DNA of 64,000 nucleotides from Sporosarcina sp. JAI121 (GTDB lineage Bacteria > Bacillota > Bacilli > Bacillales_A > Planococcaceae), in contig NZ_JACCCL010000001.1 of NCBI RefSeq assembly GCF_013408665.1, positions 821,136 to 885,135 of the forward strand, read 5' to 3'. Under the pieces are notes generated by a model that was not told where the DNA came from, searched no databases, and saw nothing but the letters and a program-made list of their open reading frames with translations. The position numbers and the translations under genes were made by a program. Shown piece after piece: positions 27,112 through 35,640 of the stretch (positions within the stretch are counted from its first letter, which is position 1; every line of letters begins with the position of its first letter).

Positions 27112-28485
27112 GTGAACATTGAAGAAGAATATAAAGAAGAAATCAGTTTCGATGAAGAGAAATTAAAAGATACACTGATTCAACATGATATAAAATCTTT
27201 CCGTAATGAATACCTACTCCTTCATCCGTATGATCGAGCCATTTTTTATGAAAAAATCGATTCGGAGCTACGGGAAATCATTTATCAATACTTATCACCG
27301 AAAGAACTTGCAGAAGTTTTCGAGACAAGTGAAATCGGCGGCGATGAATATAAACAGTTTCTTCAGGAGATGGACACGACGTATGCAGCAGACATGATTT
27401 CGTACATGTTCGTTGATAACGCGGTAGATGTCCTGAATGAACTCGACAAATCACAAGCAGTCAGTTATTTGACATTGATGGATAAACAAGCTGCCGCCGA
27501 AATTAAAGCCTTACTCCATTATGAGGAATATACAGCCGGTTCAATCATGACGACGGAATATGTTACGATTCCGCAAAACTCGACGGTCCGTTCTGCCATG
27601 ACGATTTTGCGCAACGAAGCGCCAAAAGCAGAAACGATTTACTATGTCTTTGTCGTTGATGACAATTATCGTCTGACGGGTGTTATTTCACTTCGTGATT
27701 TGATTATCGCACATGAAGATACGTTGATCAGTTCCATTATGAGTGAACGGGTTGTAAATGTCCTTGTCTCGGAAGATCAGGAAGACGTCGCACGGATGAT
27801 CAAGGACTATAACTTCCTAGCTGTCCCGGTCGTCGACTTCCAACAGCATATTCTCGGGATTATTACGGTCGATGATATTATCGATGTACTCGACGAAGAA
27901 GCATCGGATGACTATTCCAAACTTGCTGGGGTTTCCAATATGGATACTTTCGACAAAAACTCGTTCTCAGCAATGAAAAAACGGCTTCCATGGCTGCTTA
28001 TTTTGTTGGTATTAGGAATGTTGACCGCGAATTTGATTGATCTGTTTACAGAAACAATTTCCAAAGTGGCACTTCTTGCTGCATTCATCCCGCTGATTGC
28101 AGGTACAGCAGGGAATAGTGGAACACAAGCACTTGCGGTCGCGGTGCGCGGTATTGCAACAGGTGATGTAGAGGATGAAAGTAAATTCAAGTTACTGTTT
28201 CGAGAGGCGGGGACAGGGCTGATGACTGGATTTATTTGCGCATTATTTGTTGTGGGACTCATTTATGTGTGGAAGGGTGCATTCGTGATCGGGCTTTTAG
28301 TCGGTGCCGCCATTTTTGTCTCCATTTTTGTCGCGACAATTTCAGGATCATTCATCCCGTTAGTTATGCACAAAATGAAAATTGACCCAGCTGTTGCATC
28401 CGGTCCTTTCATCACAACATTGAATGACGTAATTAGTGTAATAATTTATCTCGGTCTGGCAACGGTTTTCATCAGTGATCTTTAG
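27112..28485 (+). CDS. mgtE: Magnesium transporter MgtE
   Basis: A 457-residue magnesium channel. The cytoplasmic MgtE N-domain (about residues 20-130) with acidic sensor residues is followed by two CBS domains (about 140-265) and five membrane segments after residue 290. The pore signature [18 protein letters not shown] near residue 338 contains the conserved selectivity Asn-Ser-Gly. GTG 27112 follows AAGGAAGGTG. No M-box leader is visible in the short upstream gap. Confidence 0.93.
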   Translation: MNIEEEYKEEISFDEEKLKDTLIQHDIKSFRNEYLLLHPYDRAIFYEKIDSELREIIYQYLSPKELAEVFETSEIGGDEYKQFLQEMDTTYAADMISYMFVDNAVDVLNELDKSQAVSYLTLMDKQAAAEIKALLHYEEYTAGSIMTTEYVTIPQNSTVRSAMTILRNEAPKAETIYYVFVVDDNYRLTGVISLRDLIIAHEDTLISSIMSERVVNVLVSEDQEDVARMIKDYNFLAVPVVDFQQHILGIITVDDIIDVLDEEASDDYSKLAGVSNMDTFDKNSFSAMKKRLPWLLILLVLGMLTANLIDLFTETISKVALLAAFIPLIAGTAGNSGTQALAVAVRGIATGDVEDESKFKLLFREAGTGLMTGFICALFVVGLIYVWKGAFVIGLLVGAAIFVSIFVATISGSFIPLVMHKMKIDPAVASGPFITTLNDVISVIIYLGLATVFISDL

Positions 28486-28506
28486 ATCATTGGTGAGAAC
28501 CGTTTT
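28460..28506 (+). terminator. Probable terminator overlapping the mgtE end
   Basis: AACGGTTTTCATCA and the later GGTGAGAACCGTT form a long stem with an inner TGATC/GATCA arm, ending in TTTTCC. The left arm lies in the last codons of mgtE. Confidence 0.55.
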
Positions 28507-28526
28507 CCGTATGAACATCTTGAAAA

Positions 28527-29021
28527 ATGGGCGCATATACTGAGATAAAAAAGGATGTGCTAATCATTTATCCAAATGAGCCATTATTATTCGTTCATGG
28601 ACCGCCCGTCTTTATTAAAGTCGCCTTTTTGGTTGAGGAAAGCACGTCAGTTTTTATTTTGAACGGGGAAGAATCGGAAGTTTCCAGTGAACTGAAACAG
28701 GAAGAACAGAAAGTACAGGTAGAACAGATTTTTCCCGAAGAACAGAAAGCGCAGGAGAAACAGGTAGAAGTACCGGCATTAAAGGTTACGGATCCTTCCA
28801 TTACTAGAAGGATTATGTATCTTGCAACACCATTTCCACGGCAAGTTTATCAGCCGCTTGAATTTGTTTTGGGCGATGAAACGCTGATTGGAATAATTGA
28901 AAATGTTGAAGGGGAAACAATTACGATAGAAATCGAAGAAGGGGACAAAGAATTCGTTTCTGTAGAAATGGGAAGTATCGAAGAAATTTTATGGCGTGGC
29001 AATCCTTTTGATATTAACTGA
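28527..29021 (+). CDS. cotO: Spore coat protein CotO-like
   Basis: A 164-residue protein with a Glu/Gln/Lys-rich middle (about residues 45-85) between two more ordered regions. The C-terminal half, beginning with RRIMYLATPFPRQVYQPLEFV, resembles the CotO family of coat morphogenetic proteins. Position next to a Cys-rich coat protein supports this. The start is uncertain: ATG 28527 lacks a clear ribosome site, and GTG 28557 follows AAAAAAGGAT too closely. Confidence 0.65.
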   Translation: MGAYTEIKKDVLIIYPNEPLLFVHGPPVFIKVAFLVEESTSVFILNGEESEVSSELKQEEQKVQVEQIFPEEQKAQEKQVEVPALKVTDPSITRRIMYLATPFPRQVYQPLEFVLGDETLIGIIENVEGETITIEIEEGDKEFVSVEMGSIEEILWRGNPFDIN

Positions 29022-29028
29022 AATAGGA

Positions 29029-29064
29029 AGGCAGAACGGAGTTATTCGTTCTGCCTTTTTTGAT
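29029..29064 (+). terminator. Terminator after cotO
   Basis: AAGGCAGAACG pairs with CGTTCTGCCTT, followed by T residues. Confidence 0.9.
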
Positions 29065-29087
29065 TGAATTTTCATCGAAAAAGACAG

Positions 29088-29128
29088 GAGAAAAAGTCTG
29101 CCTAATCGGTAAACCGATCGGGCAGACT
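29088..29128 (-). terminator. Terminator of the cotZ-like gene
   Basis: AGTCTGCC and GGCAGACT arms with a nested CGGT/ACCG stem; on the minus strand a TTTTTCT tail follows. Confidence 0.75.
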
Positions 29129-29148
29129 GGGCATTGCAGATCTATTAC

Positions 29149-29703
29149 TTAATCCTCGTCGCAATCGATAAATACGTCTTTAACACATTGGATACCGCAG
29201 AAACATTTCAAGTCCACAGTAATACATGAACCTGTCGCTTCAAACCTTTCCACGTGACACAGTTCATCAAAGTCGAGTTTACCATGTTTAAAAAGGTTTA
29301 CTCTTTCTCCATTTTCTTTTCGTGGTTCGAGAACTTCCAATGTTGCACAACAGTTGTCAAATACGTTTTGTACTCTGAAGAAAACCGAGAAGCAGCCACC
29401 GCAATCTCTTTCCAATTCCGTTGTCCCTAATGATCCTCTACCTCTTCTTCTTTCACGTTTAAACATTGCTTTAAATGGGTCACCATCATCAGTCAATAGC
29501 ATGAATACACGTGTATTTGCACGCTGACGTGAAGGGCTGACAAGGCTGCCTAGCGGAGTTAAGAAACAATCAGTTCTGCAATCGTCACAGTCCCGGTCTT
29601 CCCTAATATCCTGTACTCGTTTGATAGCACGGACGACTTCGCAAATACAGTTGTCTTGATGACGACGAACATCATTACTCTCTTCATTTCTTCCACATCC
29701 CAT
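29149..29703 (-). CDS. Cys-rich spore coat protein, CotZ/CotY family
   Basis: A 184-residue Cys-rich protein (over ten Cys) of the CotY/CotZ/ExsY type that builds the outermost coat or exosporium crust by disulfide cross-linking. The N-terminal CEVVRAIKRVQD and DCFLTPLG motifs and C-terminal LKCFCGIQCVKDVFID are characteristic. An Arg/Gly-rich patch lies in the middle. AAGGAGGTGG gives a strong start at 29703. The C-terminus is acidic. Confidence 0.85.
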   Translation of the reverse strand: MGCGRNEESNDVRRHQDNCICEVVRAIKRVQDIREDRDCDDCRTDCFLTPLGSLVSPSRQRANTRVFMLLTDDGDPFKAMFKRERRRGRGSLGTTELERDCGGCFSVFFRVQNVFDNCCATLEVLEPRKENGERVNLFKHGKLDFDELCHVERFEATGSCITVDLKCFCGIQCVKDVFIDCDED

Positions 29704-29732
29704 TAATTCCACCTCCTTTTCTCAACTCTTTA

Positions 29733-29759
29733 TACTTTATGCACCAAAGTTCAAAGTGT
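29733..29759 (-). promoter_or_regulatory. Sigma-K-type promoter of the cotZ-like gene
   Basis: On the minus strand, CATAAAGTA (29741-29733) fits the sigma-K -10 pattern CATA-NNN-TA, with ACA about 15 bp upstream fitting the -35 AC element. Mother-cell control suits a late coat protein. Confidence 0.6.
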
Positions 29760-29817
29760 AAGGGCGCGTTAAGGGATTATGAATAAAGTTAAGAGTGAAA
29801 AGGCATACTGTAAAGAA

Positions 29818-30225
29818 ATGGAGGGGACGCATATCTGGAAACGTGGACTCATGATATTTGCAGTTGTGTTGCTATCAGGTTGTTCGGGCAATGACTTCCG
29901 GATTGACAATAGTTCGAGTGAAGATTCGACAAAAGCGGAAGAGGTATTCAATAACGATAAACGCCTAACATCCGCGGTAACCGTTTTTCACGAAAATGAC
30001 GTAATTGCTGGCATCACGCTTACAACATTTTCACGCTTTAAAAAAGAGAAGATTGAAAAAGAACTTAAGAAAAGATTAGAAGAGTATTATCCAGATAAGG
30101 ACATTACCGTCTCGGCAGACAGTAAAATCCGGATGGAAACGGACAAGCTCATTCAGCTGGATAATAAAAAAAATATGGGTAAAAAAATCGATAAATTGAA
30201 ATCACTTATAAAGGAAGAGACCTGA
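29818..30225 (+). CDS. Sporulation lipoprotein, YhcN/YlaJ-like
   Basis: A 135-residue lipoprotein with signal peptide WKRGLMIFAVVLLSGC and lipidated Cys at residue 22, then a Ser/Asp-rich linker and a YhcN-like body (TSAVTVFHENDVIAGITL, basic helix FKKEKIEKELKKRLEEYY). The gene heads the spoVA operon. The start is unclear: ATG 29779, ATG 29818 and a GGAGGGG site just after the latter conflict. The stop overlaps spoVAC (TGATG). Confidence 0.65.
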   Translation: MEGTHIWKRGLMIFAVVLLSGCSGNDFRIDNSSSEDSTKAEEVFNNDKRLTSAVTVFHENDVIAGITLTTFSRFKKEKIEKELKKRLEEYYPDKDITVSADSKIRMETDKLIQLDNKKNMGKKIDKLKSLIKEET

Positions 30226-30680
30226 TGGACGAAAAAAAATATGCAAAGTTAGAAAAAGAAGTTTCGCCCAAAACGCCGTTGATGCGAAATGTCATTTTCG
30301 CATTCTTGACAGGAGGGACAATCTGCTTGATCGGTCAATTTGTTTCCATGTTTTACATGACCTTTTTCGATTTCACGGAACGGACAGCAAGCAATCCAAC
30401 GGTCGCTACGATGATATTTTTTGCGATGCTATTAACGGGTTTTGGTCAATATAAGAAAATTGCCCAGTTCGGAGGGGCGGGGAGTGCAGTGCCGATAACA
30501 GGCTTCGGTAATGCTGTCATTTCCGCTGCAATCGAGCATAAGTCCGAAGGTTATGTTCTTGGGGTTGGCGGTAATATGTTCAAACTCGCAGGTTCGGTCA
30601 TTCTGTTCGGTGTTTTTTCCGCATTCGTAGTTGCCCTTATTAAAACTATCCTTGTCAAATTTGGAGTTGTATCATGGTAG
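30225..30680 (+). CDS. spoVAC: Stage V sporulation protein AC
   Basis: A 151-residue protein with about four membrane segments and the family sequence GGTICLIGQF, then FGGAGSAVPITGFGNAVISAAIEHKSEG near residue 82. SpoVAC is a component of the spore inner-membrane channel that moves dipicolinic acid during sporulation and germination, and behaves as a mechanosensitive channel in B. subtilis. The stop overlaps the spoVAD start by 7 bp. Confidence 0.92.
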   Translation: MDEKKYAKLEKEVSPKTPLMRNVIFAFLTGGTICLIGQFVSMFYMTFFDFTERTASNPTVATMIFFAMLLTGFGQYKKIAQFGGAGSAVPITGFGNAVISAAIEHKSEGYVLGVGGNMFKLAGSVILFGVFSAFVVALIKTILVKFGVVSW

Positions 30681-31675
30681 CGCGCGGTCTTTTGACATTC
30701 AAAACGACACCTTCCATTGCAGCAACAGGGGTAACCGCGGGACCGTTGGAAAAGAAAAGTCCATTCGCTGATAAGTTCGACAAGGTTTACGACGATGAAC
30801 GCTGTGGAACGAAAACGAATGAACATGCGCATGCCAAAATGATGGAAGATGCATGCATGATTGCCTTAAGCAAAGTGGACTCTGTGCCTGGGGATGCAGA
30901 CTTCCTGTTGATAGGAGATCTGGTCAACCAAATGACACCGTCTAACTTTGCCGCAACGACCGTCGGAATTCCATATCTCGGCATGTTCTCGGCTTGTGCA
31001 ACATCGGTGTCCTCGCTAGTGATGGCGGCATTGTTGACAGAATCCGGTATGTCCACATGTGCCATTGCGGGAGCGTCGAGTCAGCATAATGCAGTCGAAC
31101 GACAATTCCGCTATCCAGTCGAGTACGGATCTCAAAAACCTGCGACTTCGCAATGGACTGTGACAGCAGCGGGAGTAGCCACTGTTACGCCTTATAAAAA
31201 AGGGTTTCCTTCTATTGAGTGTGCGACAATCGGATGTGCAACGGACCTTGGGATGACTGATCCGCTTAATATGGGGGCGGCAATGGCTCCTGCGGCAGCC
31301 GATACGCTCACACGACATCTGACAGGTCATGGCAAAGATGTCAGCGATTATGACGTAATTATGACAGGCGATCTTGGAAAGACAGGGTTTGAATTGTACA
31401 AAACGCTTGCTGGCAATCAAGGGTTTGACGTCTCAGAAAAGTTCCGAGATGCAGGAGAGGAATTTTACGGCGCAGATACAGCTTTTTTATCCGGAGCAAG
31501 TGGAGCGGGTTGTTCTGCAGCAATTTTTTTCACGGAAGTAATCGATAAAATGATGGCAGGAGATTATAAGAGAGTCCTTCTAATTGCCACGGGCGCGCTT
31601 TTATCACCGCTATCGTTTCAACAAGGGGATACGATTCCATGCATCGCGCATGCAATCGAATTAACGATGAAATGA
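30674..31675 (+). CDS. spoVAD: Stage V sporulation protein AD
   Basis: A 333-residue thiolase-fold protein that binds dipicolinic acid for the SpoVA channel. It contains GDLVNQMTPSNFAATT, the LGMFSACATSVSSLVMAA region with the thiolase-like Cys, and HLTGHGKDVSDYDVIMTGDLG. The position between AC and AE is typical. Confidence 0.93.
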   Translation: MVARGLLTFKTTPSIAATGVTAGPLEKKSPFADKFDKVYDDERCGTKTNEHAHAKMMEDACMIALSKVDSVPGDADFLLIGDLVNQMTPSNFAATTVGIPYLGMFSACATSVSSLVMAALLTESGMSTCAIAGASSQHNAVERQFRYPVEYGSQKPATSQWTVTAAGVATVTPYKKGFPSIECATIGCATDLGMTDPLNMGAAMAPAAADTLTRHLTGHGKDVSDYDVIMTGDLGKTGFELYKTLAGNQGFDVSEKFRDAGEEFYGADTAFLSGASGAGCSAAIFFTEVIDKMMAGDYKRVLLIATGALLSPLSFQQGDTIPCIAHAIELTMK

Positions 31676-32050
31676 GTGTTGCATATGGTTTCGATTTTCA
31701 TTACAGCTTTTATTGTAGGCGGTCTCATTTGTGTAGTTGGACAGTTGTTGTTCGACGTTGCAAAATTGACCCCTGCGCATACATTATGTATTTTGGTCGT
31801 CGCGGGTTCAGTATTGGATGGTTTAGGTCTGTATGAGCCGTTCATCGACTTTGCCGGCGCCGGTGCAACTATTCCGATTACTTCGTTCGGCAATGCCTTA
31901 ACACACGGTGCAATGGCAGAAGCCGAAAAGCATGGTTTGATAGGTGTAGTTACGGGAATGTTCGAGGTGACCAGTTCTGGAATCAGTTCGGCTATCCTGT
32001 TCGGATTTATTGCATCTCTCATTTTTAAATCGAAAGGAAAGGTTAAATAG
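31676..32050 (+). CDS. spoVAE: Stage V sporulation protein AE (SpoVAEb type)
   Basis: A 124-residue membrane protein with four predicted segments, related to SpoVAC: both carry a (F)AGAGATIPITSFGNALTHGAM-type signature, here near residue 60. GTG 31676 directly follows the spoVAD stop; ATG 31685 is the alternative start. The operon stops here, without spoVAA, AB, AEa or AF homologues. Confidence 0.9.
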   Translation: MLHMVSIFITAFIVGGLICVVGQLLFDVAKLTPAHTLCILVVAGSVLDGLGLYEPFIDFAGAGATIPITSFGNALTHGAMAEAEKHGLIGVVTGMFEVTSSGISSAILFGFIASLIFKSKGKVK

Positions 32051-32114
32051 TGATTAGCCCTCTACCTTTTTCTTCTGTCTGCATAGGATAGGAAGAAGGG
32101 AAGGGGGTATTTTC

Positions 32115-32267
32115 ATGTTTGGATGCAATCCTTATGGAGGCGGATACGGTGGATGCGGCGGCTATGAGCCCGAAAAATGCGGCGGAAACTACGGCGGCTC
32201 TACATTTGTTCTAATTGTTGTTCTCTTCATCTTGCTCATTATTGTGGGCCGCAGTTTTTGTGTATAA
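32115..32267 (+). CDS. Small Gly/Tyr/Cys-rich membrane protein (YjcZ-like)
   Basis: A 50-residue protein. The first half is built of Gly-Gly-Tyr and Cys-Gly units (GYGGCGGYEP), the second is one membrane helix (FVLIVVLFILLIIVG) ending RSFCV. This architecture recalls the YjcZ/SscA-type small sporulation proteins. A strong GGAAGGGGG site lies at 32099-32106. It sits between spoVAE and spoVIF. Confidence 0.75.
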   Translation: MFGCNPYGGGYGGCGGYEPEKCGGNYGGSTFVLIVVLFILLIIVGRSFCV

Positions 32268-32284
32268 GAAGGGGGGGATATTAG

Positions 32285-32539
32285 ATGAATGATTCATTTT
32301 TCCGGAAAATCGAATCAAAAACGGGAGTTCCGATGGAAGAAGTGTTTGCATTGGCAAATGCAATCCAATATGCAGATTTCAATGACGAGCGTCAAGTAAG
32401 GAAAATCATACGGAAAGTCGGAAAACTTGCGAAAAAAGATGTGCCGCAACAAACAGAGGATGAGCTTGTCAATTCTATCATCAAGAACGGAAAAGCTGTC
32501 AATATTAAAGATATTCAAGATATGCTTGGCAGGCAATAA
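32285..32539 (+). CDS. spoVIF: Stage VI sporulation protein F
   Basis: An 84-residue cytoplasmic protein matching SpoVIF (YjcC), a regulator needed for late, GerE-dependent coat gene expression in B. subtilis. It has an all-helical pattern: FRKIESKTGVPMEEVFALANAIQ, a basic RKIIRKVGKLAKK helix and a Gly-Arg end. GGGGGGA precedes ATG 32285. Neighbours are sporulation genes. Confidence 0.8.
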   Translation: MNDSFFRKIESKTGVPMEEVFALANAIQYADFNDERQVRKIIRKVGKLAKKDVPQQTEDELVNSIIKNGKAVNIKDIQDMLGRQ

Positions 32540-32627
32540 AATAATTTTGCAGAAAAGTAGAATAATAGGTTTAACTTTACAAGGAAACGGATATACTACT
32601 AAAAACCAATGAAACGGGGTGTTTACA

Positions 32628-32927
32628 ATGGGCTATATATTACCGATTCAACCAATCCAATCGCAAATGTACGCAAATCGATTGAATATGGAGTTCAATG
32701 ATTTCGCCCATATCGATCGGGTCAGTAAAGTGAAATTAGATCCGGATTTTTCGGAAGAGCTGGATGAATCTAACCAGCAGGAACGGGAAATGGAGGAAGA
32801 TGAGGGAGAGTCCATTGTTAAAGCACCGCCAGCATACCAAGGTTTTGTCTATCCGAATCCTGTTAACCTATCACCCTTAATTTCTCAAGTGGTCGGAAAA
32901 GGATTATCGGTAAATGTATATATCTAA
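32628..32927 (+). CDS. Hypothetical acidic protein
   Basis: A 99-residue protein I cannot assign with confidence. It opens MGYILPIQPIQSQMYANRLNM, has an acidic centre (Glu/Asp-rich, about residues 40-60), and a Pro-rich YQGFVYPNPVNLSP stretch near the end. The opening resembles small Bacillales proteins with an ILPI...Y.NR motif. ATG 32628 follows GGGGTG. It is terminated together with the sporulation cluster, so a spore role is possible (inference). Confidence 0.6.
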   Translation: MGYILPIQPIQSQMYANRLNMEFNDFAHIDRVSKVKLDPDFSEELDESNQQEREMEEDEGESIVKAPPAYQGFVYPNPVNLSPLISQVVGKGLSVNVYI

Positions 32928-32938
32928 CCGATTAATAT

Positions 32939-32982
32939 GAAAAGGTTCGCATTGCTAGTAAAAAGCAATGCGAACCTTTTTT
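32939..32982. terminator. Bidirectional terminator
   Basis: GGTTCGCATTGCT pairs with AGCAATGCGAACC, flanked by A and T runs, between convergent genes. Confidence 0.9.
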
Positions 32983-33415
32983 AGTCGTTCATTTTTTTTT
33001 CCATCGCACGATGCGGAATGTCTGCATCCATAAATTCCGGCGATGTAATGACATATCCTAATTTTTCATAGAACGGAACCGCATAAGATTGTGCATTCAA
33101 AATGATTTTTTTCATGCCTGATGCTGATGCATGCTCTTCAAGTGCATGCATAACGAGATTTCCCAGGTGCTTACCCCTGTATTCCCCCAACACGCAGACC
33201 CGTTCGACTTTTCCGATTCCATCATTGGTTTCCCTGATTCGACCTGCACCGATCGGAGTTTCAGAAGAATAAACGACAAAATGCGTTGCAGTTTTATCTA
33301 AATGATCCAACTCAAGATTGAGCGGTACACCCTGTTCTTCCACGAACACTTTTCTTCTGACGGAAAATGCATCTTCTAGTTCAAGGTCAGTAGTCGCGAT
33401 TCTTACTTCGAACAA
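32981..33415 (-). CDS. yjcF: GNAT N-acetyltransferase YjcF
   Basis: A 144-residue GNAT enzyme. The VRRKVFVEEQGVP opening and the acetyl-CoA loop VCVLGEYRGKHLGNLVMHALEEHA are characteristic. The start appears to be TTG 33415, with GAGGATAA in the end of yjcG as ribosome site. Last gene of a yjcH-yjcG-yjcF unit. The substrate is unknown. Confidence 0.85.
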   Translation of the reverse strand: MFEVRIATTDLELEDAFSVRRKVFVEEQGVPLNLELDHLDKTATHFVVYSSETPIGAGRIRETNDGIGKVERVCVLGEYRGKHLGNLVMHALEEHASASGMKKIILNAQSYAVPFYEKLGYVITSPEFMDADIPHRAMEKKMND

Positions 33416-33418
33416 AAT

Positions 33419-33934
33419 TCAGTTATCCTCGTCAAGACGGAAGGTTTCATATACCGTCCATGAACCGTCTTCAAGCTGATACGTAAGGTGCAGGCGGTCT
33501 ATCATTTCAGTATGATTGACACCGATCATTTTTAGTTGACCGATGATATCGTCGTGTTCACCGGAAGTCAATTTTTGTGCAATCGTCACATGGGGAACGA
33601 ATGTAAATTCAGGTTCTTTACCCATGAAATTAGAATTCAGGTCTTTGTGCAAAGCAGCCAATTCATCGTTTAGAACAGCCTTGAAATAAATCGTATTCGT
33701 GATGGGTGCGAATGTCCCCACTTTCGATACATTCAATTCAAATGGACCGTGTTTTTTCGTTACTTGTCTGATAGCTTTTGCAACTTCTTCGATTTCTTGA
33801 TCGTTCGCTTCGAATACACTTTTTACCGTTAAATGTGGCGTAATCAGTGCATAATGAGGGTCATATCTTTTCCGATAACCATTCGCTAAGTCTTGAAGTT
33901 TTTTTGATGGGAATGCAACAATGCCGTATTTCAT
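33419..33934 (-). CDS. yjcG: 2H phosphoesterase (YjcG)
   Basis: A 171-residue member of the 2H phosphoesterase / 2'-5' RNA ligase family. The two signature motifs are HLTVKS near residue 30 and HVTIAQ near residue 115, the catalytic HxT/S pairs. ATG 33934 follows GGAGG. In the same order as B. subtilis yjcF-G-H. Confidence 0.88.
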   Translation of the reverse strand: MKYGIVAFPSKKLQDLANGYRKRYDPHYALITPHLTVKSVFEANDQEIEEVAKAIRQVTKKHGPFELNVSKVGTFAPITNTIYFKAVLNDELAALHKDLNSNFMGKEPEFTFVPHVTIAQKLTSGEHDDIIGQLKMIGVNHTEMIDRLHLTYQLEDGSWTVYETFRLDEDN

Positions 33935-34023
33935 AATGAAGACCTCCTAGTAAGAATAATTTGTAAAAGCTTTATATTATTGATTATAGCAGAATACCGG
34001 CCATTATGTCCGTTTTGTCTGAA

Positions 34024-34746
34024 TTAATGGCCGAATGCCATTTGGACGGCACGTCGGACATCAGGTTGCCAGTATTTCCATGTGTGATTGCCATTGAATT
34101 CTTCATAAAAGGAGAGAAACCCTTTTTTATCTATTAATTCATGCAGCGCCCGATTAGGCGTAAGGAAATCTTGAACGCCGTCAACTTGTGTATTCACTTC
34201 GGTTTCGCCTTCTCCGATTACATGATATATGGAGAAACAGGAAGGATCTTTTGCTGCCTCCACCTTTTCAAGTACAAAATCATCAACATAAGGGGAATGA
34301 AGAATCACTTTACCGAATATATTAGGATATTTCAATGCGGTTAAAAGGGAAATTGTAGCTGCCAACGAATCCCCGATAAGCGCCCTGCCTGAACCGATCT
34401 GATAAGTGGGGTAATTGGCATCAATATATGGAACAAGTTCATGGGCGAGAAAACGAGTATACGCTTCGCGTCGGTCGCCTTCCGGATGATACAGACGCCT
34501 GCGTTCCTTGACACTCTTATAAGGGACCCCGACGGTAATGACGTTTTCAATCTCTTCTTCTTCAATGAATTCGTCAATGACCCGACCAATCCGTCCGAAC
34601 TGGAAATAATCCTTTCCATCGGACGCGATGAGGACCGAGTATTTATAAAGAGGGGAATAGTTATGCGGCAAGTGGACAAGCAACTGCATATCCTCACCGA
34701 GTTCCTTACTATAGATTGTTATATCCTCTATCGTTCCGTTCTTCAT
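34024..34746 (-). CDS. yjcH: Esterase-like protein YjcH
   Basis: A 240-residue putative esterase of the enterochelin-esterase / esterase D family with an alpha/beta-hydrolase fold. The nucleophile elbow is GDSLAAT near residue 124; the catalytic His is in FNGNHTWKYW near residue 222. ATG 34746 follows GAGGAGGC. It heads the yjcH-G-F unit. The substrate is unknown. Confidence 0.85.
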   Translation of the reverse strand: MKNGTIEDITIYSKELGEDMQLLVHLPHNYSPLYKYSVLIASDGKDYFQFGRIGRVIDEFIEEEEIENVITVGVPYKSVKERRRLYHPEGDRREAYTRFLAHELVPYIDANYPTYQIGSGRALIGDSLAATISLLTALKYPNIFGKVILHSPYVDDFVLEKVEAAKDPSCFSIYHVIGEGETEVNTQVDGVQDFLTPNRALHELIDKKGFLSFYEEFNGNHTWKYWQPDVRRAVQMAFGH

Positions 34747-34857
34747 AAATGGAGCCTCCTCAAATTGCGTGTATATTGAAATTGTATCATATCGGCCAGG
34801 TTAGGTATAATGGTTGCATAACACTTATATATTAAATATAAAAGGGGTTGGATGGAA

Positions 34858-35442
34858 ATGCATGATGATACAAAGGTTATTCCTTCACAAGTGGTGACAG
34901 AAGCGACAAAAGCGGCTCTGCTGCGACGCGGGGTAACGCTTGAAGCTATTGCGGAGATCGTTTATGAAATGCAATCTCCCTATAATAAAGGTCTTACATT
35001 GGAGCACTGTATCGAATCCATTGAAGGTGTCCTCCGTAAACGGGAACTGCAGCATGCGATCCTTGTAGGAATAGAGCTTGATGAGCTTGCAGAGCAAGGA
35101 AAACTTTCCACTCCATTACAAGAAATTGTGGAATCTGACGAAGGGTTGTTCGGTGTGGATGAAACAATTGCACTCGGTGCTGTATTTACATATGGTTCCA
35201 TCGCAGTAACGACATTCGGCCATCTCGATAAAAATAAAACCGGAATCATTAAAGAATTGGATACAGTAAAAGGAAAAGCGATTCATACGTTCCTTGATGA
35301 TCTCGTCGCCAGTATTGCAGCATGTGCATCTTCAAGAATTGCGCATAGAACGCGTGATCTCCAAGAAATGGGTGAAACATTCGAAGATATTACCCCGGAT
35401 GAAACAATGCCAGAAACGAAAGTGAAGGGCGCAAAAATATAA
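34858..35442 (+). CDS. PgpA-family phosphatidylglycerophosphatase-like, YutG
   Basis: A 194-residue soluble protein of the YutG/PgpA superfamily. Conserved stretches are RGVTLEAIAEIVYEMQ, the DEGLFGVDETIALG acidic motif, and a final HLDK...HTFLDDLVASIAACASSRIAH helix. Unlike E. coli PgpA it has no obvious membrane helices, so true activity on phosphatidylglycerophosphate is uncertain. ATG 34858 has better spacing to AAAGGGG than ATG 34852. Confidence 0.75.
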   Translation: MHDDTKVIPSQVVTEATKAALLRRGVTLEAIAEIVYEMQSPYNKGLTLEHCIESIEGVLRKRELQHAILVGIELDELAEQGKLSTPLQEIVESDEGLFGVDETIALGAVFTYGSIAVTTFGHLDKNKTGIIKELDTVKGKAIHTFLDDLVASIAACASSRIAHRTRDLQEMGETFEDITPDETMPETKVKGAKI

Positions 35443-35452
35443 TAGGTAATTA

Positions 35453-35492
35453 AGAGCAGTCAAAGGAATTAGTCTTTTGACTGTTTTTTTGA
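35453..35492 (+). terminator. Terminator after the yutG-like gene
   Basis: CAGTCAAAGG and TCTTTTGACTG arms followed by seven T residues. Confidence 0.8.
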
Positions 35493-35564
35493 CGTCTAAT
35501 TTCAGAATAAAGGGAGTAATAAATACAGTAAACGCTTCCAAGAATCTGATTAATTTTTATATTG

Positions 35565-35595
35565 TTGACACAAAGTCGAATTATCGTGGTAAGAT
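35565..35595 (+). promoter_or_regulatory. Probable promoter of the TAXI-TRAP operon
   Basis: Consensus TTGACA (35565-35570) with TAAGAT (35590-35595) at a long 19-bp spacing, 45 bp before the first gene. Confidence 0.45.
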
Positions 35596-35640
35596 ATATT
35601 TGAGGTTTTGGAGAAATATCACAATAGGGGAGGAAATTAG

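Noticed and set aside
31618-32022. Antisense frame over spoVAD/spoVAE
   Set aside because: Shadow of two overlapping spoVA genes with clear family motifs.
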